Positions 32,401 through 43,167 of a stretch of DNA of 64,000 nucleotides are shown here, piece by piece. Positions within the stretch are counted from its first letter, which is position 1. Every line of letters starts with the position of its first letter. The notes under the pieces were generated by a model that ran no database searches, was not told the DNA's origin, and was given only the letters and a program-made list of their open reading frames with translations. The position numbers were made by a program, and so were the translations under genes. The stretch lies in contig NC_049982.1 of the NCBI RefSeq assembly GCF_000003815.2, positions 3,681,953 to 3,745,952 on the forward strand, read 5' to 3'. This DNA is from Branchiostoma floridae. Its lineage: Eukaryota > Chordata > Leptocardii > Amphioxiformes > Branchiostomatidae.

Positions 32401-35400
32401 CCAAGGACGTTCTATCAGAAGGCCAGGAGGCATCTGCTTTGTTGAATATGAATAAAGGGAAACACTAATGACACATATTAGAAAGTAGGTCAGTATTTTA
32501 TACTTGAAAACGAAAAATAAGTAATTGCTTTATCGATTCATAGACCTACAGATATAGAGAGACAGATTATCGTACAACGTTGAAAAAATCATTTATGTTG
32601 GGTGATAACGTTTGCTTATGAGCTTGCGTTATAACCTTAAGGTCCACTCTCACTACACTCGCGTCACGCTTGCGTTATTGCGTTATTGTTATTTTCGCCG
32701 ATTTTCTGTTGCGCTCACACTTGCGTCACTGTTGCGTTTCTAGACTAAATGAACAGGTTATCGGAAGTCGCAGCGTTGTCAATTTATTAGAAGGCACTGT
32801 AAAAGTGATGAAAATGCCTCAAAATAAGATTTATAACGAAATAATTTCCCTTGTGATTATGCATAATATGGTACGTATGTTATATAATAACCTTAAAAGA
32901 CGTTTACAGTAAAAGAAGTGACCCAAATGAATGGACACGAACCATATACCAGATTTGACTCGATCGCTTATGTGTTTTGCACCAAGTATGTGTAATGGTG
33001 TATATGTATAGGTTTATTGAACAATTTCAAATCTCACAAATGAAAAAGTTTGATATTTCATACTTTTTTTGTGACGTGGAGTATTTTCACTGTCGGCGGA
33101 TAGCTTGCGGGTAAGTAGGAAGGTTCCCATTAGATTTAGATATATCCCTGCGCACTGTAAAATTCTGGACACACTTAACACAACTAGACACCGATACACA
33201 CCCACTGCAAGTTGATGCTCTCCAATTACAACATACATCTCTGACAAATAGTCGTCGACGGACATTATTACAGCGAGTTGAGGAGATCTTCGATCACTTT
33301 CGTTACTCATACTTATTATATGGTGATAGCACTAACTATGATCCTCAACATATATGCAATCTATTAAGGACAAGGTTTTAGATATGTATATTCAAACTTT
33401 CTTCCATAATCTGTCTGCCGATACTGGCAAGCTTAGATTTTACAGAAAATGTAAAACCGAATATTGTATAGAGAAATATCTCGAACTTTGTGACTTTGAG
33501 CAGCGTTCCGCTACCTGTAACTTACGTAAGATTAGAATTAGTGCCCACCCCCTGAAAATAGAGAAGGGGAGATATATGAAGTTACCTGTGTCTGAGAGGA
33601 TTTGTAAATATTGCCCCTCAAATGCTGTGGAAGACGAGAGTCATTTTATCTCTAATTGTTCTTTTTATGATGATATAAGAAACCAACTATTTATGAGTGT
33701 ATCCAAAATACACGCTTACTTTCTAACTATCCCTGACAACGAGCATTCAATCATATTATTAAAATCAAAGAACCCACACATTATAAAAGAAGGGTGGGTA
33801 AGTTCGTCTTTCACTGCCTGAGAAGAAGAAGTCAAACCCAACAAAACCAGTATAATGTACACTTCAGTAGCACAGCAAAGTCATAGAATGTAGTTCCTAG
33901 TACCTTTGTATTTTCCTTATCATACATGTTGTTTGTACCTGCAATTAGCCATCTGGCAAGAACGTGCAATAAACATATTAATAAGGTAAGTCTTTTCGAA
34001 GAAAAAAGGGTAAAGTCTACAGTTGTAACAAACGTTACCGGTAACGTTTGTTACCGCCCCTGTGATGCATAACTAATGGGACCGAAAATAATAAGTTGCT
34101 TTTTTGGGCTATGGTAAAAAGAGGAATTTTCCTAAACAACCAGCTAGTTTTAACCGTAAATAAAGCCGATTTATTTTTCGACAAAAAAATGCCATTTTTT
34201 ACATTTCAATGAGAACGAGTGTTATGGGTCCGACTGCCTGCAAGTTTAGTGTTCTATCTGTGGCGGGCTACCAGCAATGATTACATTGCTTGTATCGCAA
34301 ACCCACAAGCAAACGTTATCATCCAACATAGATATAATTTCTTTTTCAACGTTGTAAGATAATATGTGTCTCCACATCTGTTAGTTTATGAATGGATAAA
34401 CCAGTTACTTATTTGATGTTTACAAGTATAGAATTTTGCAGTATTTCCCATCAAATAAAAGATATTTTTACGGATACAAGTTACATTTTGTGGAAATCTC
34501 ACTGTTTTAACTGAATCAAAAACCACTGCAAAATGATATCCAAAATGCATCCAAAATAGCTTTTCAGTAATAAAAGGATGTTTACTTTTTATACTTGGTG
34601 CAAAATAGGCTAATCATAACCTTGATATACTGTTGAAGGCATGTTGGCGTCACTTTCGTGTCACTCTTGGGTCGCTGAATGTTGGGGCATCTTGCCACTT
34701 GCGTTATTTTTTAACTTCCAAAAAAACGTCGCGCTTGCTTGTGTCACCTCTAGGTTCGCTTGTGTCACCTCTAGGTTCGCTCTCGTCACCTCTAGGTTCC
34801 GCGGGGTTACGTCTGCGTTATCGAACCCCGCAGCGACGCAAGCATAACGCGAGTGTAGTGAGAGTGGACCTTTACAAGCAGTTTAATCATTGCTGGTAGG
34901 CTGCCGCCGATAAAATACAAAATTGCAGTCATTCGGACCCACGAGCCATGTTTTTTCTCACTTTTTACAAATATGATAGACTTAGGCTATAGGCTGGCAA
35001 GTCATCCGCCGACCATGAAAATATCCCGCGTCACACAAAAATTGAACGAACTCCGCAATGTCGCAAGCGTGCCACAAGTGCAGTGAAAGTGCACCTTTAC
35101 GCCGAAGGGCGGTTATACCGACTAGATACAGATACAGATTTCTTGCAACTGCCAAGTCCATGTGCTTCAATAATATTAATGATGTCGACCCTATTTTGTC
35201 AGTATTTTATATTTAAATGCATTTATTGAAAAAATTATCAGGTGAAGGAACAACCGTTGCAGAAGGGTCAATGACAGAAGTGGGCCATAAGTTCGTTTCA
35301 TCATTGCATATCAGCCACGAAAGATTAAATGTAAGTAAAGATTTGTTTTTATACACCATTTAAAAATCTCATTGGACAATCATAATCAACTACATTAAGT

Positions 35401-38400
35401 TTACTTGTTTTATGAGTGAGGTACAGAGATAAGACATCTGTGCGAATAAGTGTAGCTGTAGATTATCGTACAGTTTTATTCAGTATTGTGTATTTCCAAT
35501 GCTTTCACAATTCATGTGCAATATTGCCACACACAGCCGAATATTGCATATATTGAGAAGGAAGGAGAGAGCGCCACGAGAACAAAGATCCCTGGAGACT
35601 ATGATCCTCAACGTTCAAGGTGAGATTTTGCTCATATTGGGAGGCTTAGATACAATGTTCCATGTACCTACGATGACGTAGATGCGAATAGGTAGCTGGT
35701 TGTGTGTTATTCATTACGTCATGAAATGGGAAGATTCAGTTCTCGAAAAATGATTGTAACTACGTACACAGGCTAACGGTTGTGTTTGCCTACAATACGT
35801 ACATTTTGAACTTTGTAACATGCACAAAACCCATATGTTTTATAAAAAAGGTCTGATTTTATGAATTATTTCACCTTTTGTGTGGACCTTCATTTTTAAT
35901 TGTTATAGTTTTTTGTCTTCGAAATTTATAATGATATCAACATCCAATATATCCTCAAACTAATGCCCGTACAGTTATAAGTTAACGATTTTCCGGGTTC
36001 TTAAAACCATTTGGAAACTTTATGGTGTGACCTCTTATAATAGTGAGTATAATATTACAGGCACCATCCACTTAACTAATGCGGTGATCAGATATATTTT
36101 GAGCCTTCATTAAAGTAAGGGGATTTATAACCTTCATGAAATGCGTCATGAGGTTATATTTTCCGCAGTGTTTGTGTGTTTGTTAGTGAACAACATGACT
36201 CAAGAACAGCTGGATGGATTGGTTTGCTGTGTCGGTAGGATATTCCAAAAACTGGAAATGATTTGAGTTTGGGCCCTAACGGCTTCATTTGTACTGCATC
36301 GGAACTTCCTTCCTGATAGATCCTACTCTAGACATGCTCTGGTTACGATTTTTAGATGGCAGATAGCTGTTGTGCTCGGAAGAAAGTGAAATACGTTGTG
36401 GGCTCCTGGCGGCTAGTTCTGGAATTTCAGTGGCGTTTGTGTCAAAGTTTCTGATGAGGATATACACATGTATGTGGAAGACCCCATAGAAAAGAATGGC
36501 GGATTCTCTTGATTTTTGGTATGTAGGTTGCTTTGACAAAGAAGTGCAAGACAAAATAGGATGGTAATGCAAAATAGGAGGAAATTTACACAATGAGAAA
36601 ATTCTACCATGGCAGGTTATCTATGTGTCCTGGACATGGTTTTGACTTTTGGTGGCAGATAGTATTTGGCGTCAGGACAAAATAGTGCAGGTTTCGGTCC
36701 CCCCACGTTTGATTTTTGAACTGAGCAAAGGAAGAAGGGATTTCCAGGATAATTTATGATAGTTTTCTTTACTAAGAATACATATATTGTATGTACCAAA
36801 GTCCTTTCATTTTGCAGAATTCCACATTTACATTATATCATAAATTATGCAAACAGCTTGCAGATAGTAGTGTAGACCTTTATCCAATTATACATGCCCC
36901 AAGTAGGTAATTCTACCAATTACTATTATGGAATTATGGTATTTTATGTTAATTATGCAAATTAGTTTCTCATTTGTGGACAATTAGTATTTGTTAAATG
37001 TTTCACCTGCCATGAATTAGATACGTCACATATATGAACATTCCATTATCGAAGACAATACAATTACAGATTTTCTTCATGAACTTTGAAAATCAAGTTC
37101 TAATTTGAATAATATGCATGTCATTGAGTACATTTCTGTCTAAACTACCCGTACACCGAATATGGAAATTTGTTGTTGCTTAGTTTAGTTAATTATAAAA
37201 ATGATCCTGCACTTCCAGAGCAAGCCGTTTTGGGGCCCAAACCTATATACACCACTTCTTATATTGCAGTCTTACTTACCGCTTATATTGCAAATCTATG
37301 TGCACACAAAAATCAAGACCATAGCATGTCCAGGTTAAAAGATACAAAAATGTAACTTCTGCTGCAGTATAAAGGTCAAATACCAGGGGGGCAGAAGTTG
37401 ACCTTGACCTTCTTTTCCCCAACACCTACTCACATACCAAATATCATTACAATTCATCCAGGTTCTAAAGTTATGCTGAAAAGAAAAAAAATCTGGAAAC
37501 ACAAACAGACACGGACGCAAACACAGACACACCAAAAAAGAATACCTCTATTTTTCATGTAAGTAATAATGGCACTATCCATATCATTTACAGTGATGAG
37601 GAGGACTGCATTGAAATTTTTGACTTAACGATCGAGAGTATTATTGGCGTCGGCGTAACCATAGGACAACTGAAACAGGTCATAGAAGGCGACAGGAAAC
37701 TAAAAGATATCTACAGGAAACTACCGGACGTATCTTCAGTTTCTATGGACATGACGGAGCTAATCCATGACGCTTGTAACAGGTACATTGATTCATTGTT
37801 GTGTTTCCACTCGTTATTATTTTCTGCATTTGTGCGTGCCATAATCTGTAGCCGATTAGAATGTAATCCTTTCCTGATGCTTAACGACTTTGTCTTCCTA
37901 AGCTTCGACCGGATAATGGAAGAGCAACGCCAATATGTCATCCATACGGAGGCCTTTGCCAGTGGAAACATCAATATCATAAACGATACCAAAGAGCACC
38001 TGAAGGCGACTGACATAAAAGAGCTCGTCAGCGACTGGACAGACAGCATCGATAAGATGAAAGAATGCAACAGCAAGGTATGCTTTTAACGTTCACCTGC
38101 TTTGGTAAGCTACATTATGGAGTAAACTAAACTTTACCCAACCAACACGAAAAGAGTTAGGACTTAGTGACGTCGGAAACACGTGGCACTTACGACCCGC
38201 TGCTGCAGTCACGTGTTTCCGACGCCACTTCCCGGAAGCTGCGACGTGTCCATCCCGTGAACAAGGCTGACTGAGTCAGTCGATCGAAAATTGTGGTGAG
38301 TCCCAATTCTTATCGTATAGGTAAGATAAAGTTTATAACAAGATATACTTTAGTAAATGACAATGACAGTGACAATAAAGTTTATATCATACCCATGTCC

Positions 38401-41400
38401 AATATGGACAAAATGTGTTGGTTAGATAGAAAGGAAGTGATAAAAAGCTATGATATTTTTTATCGACTATTTTTTTTTACTTGTGTAAAGGAATTCGCAG
38501 AGTTTTTTCATTACATCGTAGTTGGATACTGACACAACATGTGCGATATTCACTCCTTTGCTAGCTATACATATCTTTGGTCCAGACTGATGGCGCTAAT
38601 AAGAGAATTAGGCATACCTTTATATAGTGAGCATATAGAACAAAATGCACTTTATTTTCTTCATTGCTACATTGCAATATACATAGTCCACCATTTGCAG
38701 GAGTCAGGCTAACCTGAGCTTAGTCATGGCATAGCGGTGGAAAAAAGTTCATAGCTTAATACCTTAGTTCTCGTTTTTGTCATAGTTTGAGTTCAGAACA
38801 AATTTTTGAATTGCAAAAAGATGTATAATGTAAACAGTGCTAACAAAATGTCTAATTCTGATCAGACAGGTCGCTTTCTGAGTCCAGTATATTGTCAGTA
38901 GGATCCAGTATATCCAAGATAAACAAACAAACAAACAAAGATATTGATACGAATACATGCACAACAGTACTTGAATGCAAAGTTTGGTGTGATGAATCCC
39001 ATTTAATTAACATGGTTTCAAATAAGCAGGGAACTAAACTTAATTGTAAACTTGACTTGACCTTCATGAGCTTTACTTTCTTGTTTGCAGATTGAAACTG
39101 TGAGCGACAGATTCAACAGGGTTTTGAAATGTCTGAGGATGGCGCAGAGAGTCAAAACAAGTAGCGAGGAGCAAGGAAGGATGTCAGGGTCAGCATTAGC
39201 ACCAAATACCTTCAGAACGTATATGACTGACCCACTCCTCGCATTTGAAGAACCAGCTGAGCAAGCGGCCCGTGCAAGGAACCTTGTTTTTGATTTGACA
39301 GTAAGTACAACCATATAACTGTTGTGCTGCTATAACTTGCCAATTTTACCTTTCTATTTCCATGATTTGATTTTTTCTTAGATTCCCATTCTAAATTGCT
39401 CAAATGAAACATTGAAGACATATATTATATTGTCGAAAATTTAAGTTGGTTCGTATCGAAAATCAGGCAGAAAATTCTGAATTACATTCGTCGATTCTTC
39501 TACTACCTTAATTTTGTATTTCTTGTGCAGAGCGATTCATCCAGACAGAGACAGACAGAGACATCCGCCCTCCTGTACGACGTCGCCCAACTGGACGACA
39601 CCTATGGCCTCTTAAAGTCTCTAGCGAAAAAGAGTAAGACGTTACTGACTGAACTGTCTGAGTACAGCCTACAACTCGTGGACAAATCCACGAGGATGGC
39701 AAGACAAATGAAGGTTTTAAGGTATGACATATTATACTATGCCTATTATATGAGCTATCAACAAAGAATAGTTTATCAGCAAAGAAATTCTTCCGAAAGA
39801 TCTGTCCCACGTTGGAAGAATGGCAAACGAAATGGCTTATGCAGGTCAATCTCAAAAAGTGCTACATCATGCACATTACGAAGAAACGAACCCTAAATGT
39901 AACCCCTTATCAGTTCTGTGGTCAGACAAGCCCACGCATACATGGGTGTTACATTAAAAATAGGGCTGAAGCTGGGTGAACAAAATAACTCTAAAAAGTA
40001 AATTAAAGTAAAGTTTAAAAGAAATTGGGAGTCTTAGCATTAAAGTTCATCTGTGTTGGTAAATGACATTATGGATAAACTAAGCTTTAACTAACCAATA
40101 CTACAAATGGGACTTAAANNNNNNNNNNNNNNNNNNNNNNNNNNNNNNNNNNNNNNNNNNNNNNNNNNNNNNNNNNNNNNNNNNNNNNNNNNNNNNNNNN
40201 NNNNNNNNNNNNNNNNNNGGGTGACGACACAGGTAATCTGGCATTTACGACCCTCTGCTACACTCACGTGTCTCTGACGTCACGTTCCGGAAGCTACAGT
40301 AGACGGGTTCATTCCGTCAGCCGAAAATTTGGCGTAAGCCCCAACTTATTTGTAGTGTAGGTTAGTTAGAGTTTAGTTTATCCATAACAGAAATTGGGAG
40401 TGATCATACGTAACTTGGGGTGTACACAGCCAGGGTTAAAGCACTTGCATACACGTCTTAGGTAAGATCTAACCTTGAATATTCCGCAACAATATGGGAC
40501 CCGTGTGCAAAGAAAGACAAAGATAAACTGGAAAGAGTATAGAATCAAGCTGCCAGATTCTGTACAAACAGCTACAATACTAGTGTCACCAAAATGAAAA
40601 CAGACCTGCAGTGAATGACACTTGAAGACAAAAGTAAAATGTCAAGACTTTGCATTATGTACAAAATTACCATAAAACTGATGGATACTTGATGTCACTA
40701 AAGCCTTCGACAAATCAGACTCATATCAAAACCGTAGTAGTATGGAATACAAGGTACTTCGGGCTTTCCTGACGAATAGAGAGCAAACGGTAGTGGTAGA
40801 AGGGAAGGCCTCAGCTCCAGTTAAAGTAGCGTCAGGAGTTCCACAAGGAACTATCCTGTGACCATTGGACCAGAAGGAAAATGTCCAGACTTTTCATGAT
40901 GTACAAAATGACTAATAAACTGGTGGATGTACCGACAGATAAGTATCTAATACCAACTCGAAACAGAACAAGGAATAGTCATGCCTTCAACCAGAGTTAC
41001 CAACCAAGTATTGATGTATTCAAATATTTGTATTTTTCTAGAACTATCCTAAAATGGAACTTGTTATCACCAAGCACAATAGGGGCATCTTCTCTGGATA
41101 GTTTCAAAGAACGCTTGCAGATAGATGTGCAAAAGTTAGGTGTGACAGATCGTTCAGTGTGATGGAACCAGCTGCTGCTGCGCCGTGTGCCTGTTAAGCT
41201 GGTGTATTACGCCAAAGGGTGGTTAAACCGGCTATATAGAATCTGATATAGATGCATTTTTCGTATTAGTCTGTGATGCATCATTATGTAATGTACAGAA
41301 CTGAAATCCCAACTGACAATTAGTTTGATTGATTTTACGAAGGCATTTGATAGCATTCATTGGCTAAACTTGGATTGTGAATATTGTGCAAACATATGAA

Positions 41401-42257
41401 ATCCCAAATAAACTCATATCTGCAGTTTAACAAGTATTTACAAGCTCAGAGTCCTGCGCGCGGACGAAGGATTTAAACCTTGGGTGGTTTGAGGTGGTAA
41501 GTGGAGTCCGCAAAGATTGCGTTCTATTGCACGATTGCATTCTTTTCACCATGGCTACATTGACTAGGTCCTGGCGAAGGCAACAAAGGAGAGGGAGGGG
41601 GGAAATTATGGGTTCAGAAAGAATAGCAGAGCATGACTTTGCAGACAACATATCTGCATCTCGTATGCTGACTGAGACCTTCAGCCCTAAGTGAGGGACA
41701 CTGGCTCATCTGCAGGCAGCATCAGACTCACCATCAATGCCAAAAAAAAGACAAAAAGATGCTGTATGGGACACAGTCTCCCCCTTTTCTGAGGACTAAC
41801 TCCGACTAAGCATGATTTTACACCAGCAACCTGTGTCTGCAACAAAACGCAAGCGGCACTTGAGCTAAGGCCACGTTATAAGGCTTGAAACAGACAGACT
41901 GGCAAAGGAAAATAGGCGCAGAGGTAGCGCAAAAATGAACTAACGAAATCGACAGGGACAACATCAGCTGGAATAGGATGCCTGCAAGCAGAACTTGAAT
42001 CGCCGGGCTAATCTCATGTGGAGGATGACACGGGAGACCCTTAGTCTAAGTCGCTATGTGATATGGGTAGAATACTGCATTCATATAATAAATGAAAATA
42101 GTGTATTATTATTTTTTCTTAAAGGAGCAAGCGCTGGCAGACGCAATTGACCCGACTGGAAGTTGAATCGAAGAAATTGAAGACAGCCTGTATTGACTAC
42201 ATCAGGAAGGACAACTACACTCGTGGAATAGCCAGCCTTGAGTATAACATCTTGTAA
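29479..42257 (+). CDS. Helical multi-exon protein, copy A of a tandem family (511 aa)
   Basis: Eight exons: 29479-29944, 35242-35330, 35537-35619, 37594-37782, 37903-38077, 39091-39300, 39531-39721, 42125-42257 (TAA). All junctions are GT-AG, phases match throughout (1, 0, 2, 2, 0, 0, 2), and the lengths sum to 1536 nt, or 511 residues. Exon one holds an unrecognised globular-looking N-terminal domain (about 155 residues) with an acidic SSSSEED stretch. Exons four to eight are charged and helical: FDLTIESIIGVGVTIGQLKQ in exon four, DWTDSIDKMKEC in exon five, LLTELSEYSLQLVDKSTRM in exon seven, and RSKRWQTQLTRLEVESKKLK in exon eight. Exon six lacks the hydrophobic stretch present in copy D. No enzyme motif is seen. 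The fold may be apolipoprotein-L-like, but that is inference. Its introns are packed with transposons; intron one is 5.3 kb. Confidence 0.8.
30260..30482. repeat. Tandem repeat, two copies of about 116 bp
   Basis: Unit landmarks are CCGAACATCGG or CGAACATCGGAATCGG, ATCCGACAAAATCCGAAAA (or ACGACAAAATCCGAAAA) and TACTGAACCGTA or TACTGAGCCGTA. Copies start near 30260 and 30377, in intron one of copy A. Confidence 0.75.
30810..32460 (+). mobile_element. Cluster of non-autonomous DNA-transposon copies in intron one
   Basis: A 90-bp block (TCATATAGCCAGGCGCCGCG, then GACCAATCAGAAG and ATAGATTCCGGCCAG) occurs directly at 30827-30914 and 31412-31500. A second block (GACCAATCAGAAGGAGCGA, then CACTGCAATGTTTCGAATATTTTCT or GACTGCAATGTTTCGAATA) occurs near 30962-31130 and 32172-32345. 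Inverted GACACCGG/CCGGTGTC motifs mark ends near 31530 and 32120. The reverse-orientation copy at 42600-43040 shows the same parts joined. There is no coding capacity. Confidence 0.6.
33164..33990 (+). pseudogene. LINE ORF2 C-terminal fragment with 3' end
   Basis: The frame at about 33354-33821 encodes CKYCPSNAVEDESHFISNC, the same zinc motif as the ORF2 C-terminus at 13.26 kb (CQFCTSNMVEDEVHFTVDC). The 3' end has GTGCAATAAACAT at about 33966. A stop (TAG at 33379-33381) breaks the upstream frame. It is a decayed insertion inside the 32.6-34.9 kb element. Confidence 0.75.
34025..34054. repeat. 30-bp perfect palindrome
   Basis: GTAACAAACGTTACC is followed directly by its reverse complement GGTAACGTTTGTTAC. 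No mismatch and no loop. Confidence 0.95.
34733..34800 (+). repeat. 21-bp subterminal tandem repeat, three copies
   Basis: The unit GCTTGTGTCACCTCTAGGTT occurs three times (the third as GCTCTCGTCACCTCTAGGTT). It lies inside the right end of the 2.2-kb inverted-repeat element and could be a transposase-binding array. Confidence 0.8.
35096..35135 (+). mobile_element. 3' end relic of a second LINE family
   Basis: ACGCCGAAGGGCGGTTATAC followed by a (GATACA)n tail. The same end occurs at 41203-41255 and 58378-58428. Confidence 0.6.
36110..37540. repeat. Dispersed repeat in intron three of copy A
   Basis: The segment interrupts homology between the intron sequences upstream of exon four in copies A and B (see 36045-36105 and 43041-43105). 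It begins with TTTGTGTGTTTGTTAGTGAA and a CTCAAGAACAGCTGGATGG motif and ends in an ACACAAACAGACACGGACGC region. No ORF is present. The identity of the family is unknown. Confidence 0.5.
38118..38345. mobile_element. Inverted-repeat element, family TTATGGATAAACTAA
   Basis: Left end ATTATGGAGTAAACTAAACT and right end AGGTAAGATAAAGTTTAT. The interior has GGAAACACGTG and CACGTGTTTCC arms around a short centre. The related copy is 40069-40389. It lies in intron five of copy A. Confidence 0.65.
40069..40389. mobile_element. Inverted-repeat element, family TTATGGATAAACTAA, with gap
   Basis: TTATGGATAAACTAAGCTTT is mirrored by AGAGTTTAGTTTATCCATAA. The inner CACTCACGTGTCTCTGACGT matches the copy at 38.2 kb. 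A 100-N gap (40119-40218) lies inside, probably because the hairpin was hard to assemble. GAAATTGGGAGT flanks the region at 40020 and 40391. Confidence 0.7.
40119..40218. other. Assembly gap (100 N)
   Basis: 100 N. Confidence 0.99.
40440..41255 (+). pseudogene. LINE reverse-transcriptase relic
   Basis: Fragments include KAFDKSDS-like coding at about 40700, a VASGVPQG-like motif B segment near 40830, and a C-terminal frame (40881-41162) with RTILKWNLLSPSTIGASSLD, typical of jockey/CR1-type C-termini. A 3' end with CGCCAAAGGGTGGTTAAACC follows. Multiple frame breaks. It lies in intron seven of copy A. Confidence 0.7.
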
Positions 42258-42599
42258 CCACTTGTGGCTAACCGTTGACCTCTGAATTCTGTGAATTTAA
42301 ATAATATTCTGTTCTTAAAACCTCCTTTTTGAGGTGATGTGTAGGTCATGGGCTAGGTCGAAAAGACGGGGTTTGATTCTTTTGACATTTCTAGTTCTCT
42401 TCATGATGGTTCTGCTGCTAGGTGCATACGTTGCTATGGATTTAGTTGTTTATTGACAGCAGTGAGACCAACGGTGCCCCACTATGAATGTAGGTAAAAT
42501 AACAGCTACCATTGTTTCCTGATAGGGTACAATTTACCCTAGAAGGAAATAAATCACAAGAAAAACGCATGAAAATGAATAATCCGATACGTGTTTTGA

Positions 42600-43040
42600 A
42601 CCAAATGTAGAATTAAGGGTTAATGACCCGCCCCGAGGTGTATATGCTGTCATAAATGTTTTATTCGGTGGTTATAGCAAAGGACCAGGCCTTATGACAC
42701 CATGTACACCGAGGAACAGGCGGGTTATTAATGTTATTATCATATAGCCTACCCAAACGTGCAAATCTTTTTACAGATTGCATTTTGAAACCAAAATTTC
42801 CACAGAAAATATTCGAAACACTGCAGTCTTTGGCTTTTTAATACAACGATACTCATTATCAATGCCAGTAGCCATTCCCCCATTGCAGTCTGTACTTATT
42901 TCCTCTGCTTTGGCATATGTTTCACTCTTTTTGATTGGCCAATGCCTGCATATTCCTTACTTTCTTGTGTGAATCGCTCCTTCTGATTGGTCAGAATGAA
43001 TCGACACCGGCATCGGTGTCTATTTGCATCGACACTGCCG
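42600..43040 (-). mobile_element. Reverse-orientation copy of the intron-one DNA-transposon family
   Basis: Reverse complement of blocks at 31.1-32.4 kb: TCGAAACACTGCAGTCTTTG, CGCTCCTTCTGATTGGTCAG and GACACCGGCATCGGTGTC. It lies between copies A and B. Confidence 0.7.
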
Positions 43041-43167
43041 GTGTGACGTATTAGTGTATATATTGGAGGCAATATTTACCTAACTAATGCGATGATCAGA
43101 TGAGACTCTCAAATGAAAATATCATCTTTTTTAAACATCATCTTTGTTCTATCATCGTCTTTTACAG

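Larger units (their letters stand above)
32639..34876. mobile_element. 2.2-kb element with long terminal inverted repeats
   Basis: The left end AAGGTCCACTCTCACTACAC (then TCGCGTCACGCTTGCG) is mirrored at the right by GTGTAGTGAGAGTGGACCTT. Subterminal sequence is rich in TTGCGTCAC-like words. The interior carries a broken LINE (33164-33990). A weaker copy of the same end (GTGCAGTGAAAGTGCACCTT) lies at about 35077-35096. Confidence 0.75.

Noticed and set aside
34733-34800. CRISPR-like array
   Set aside because: The three 21-bp units are directly adjacent with no spacers and lie inside a transposon end of a eukaryotic genome.
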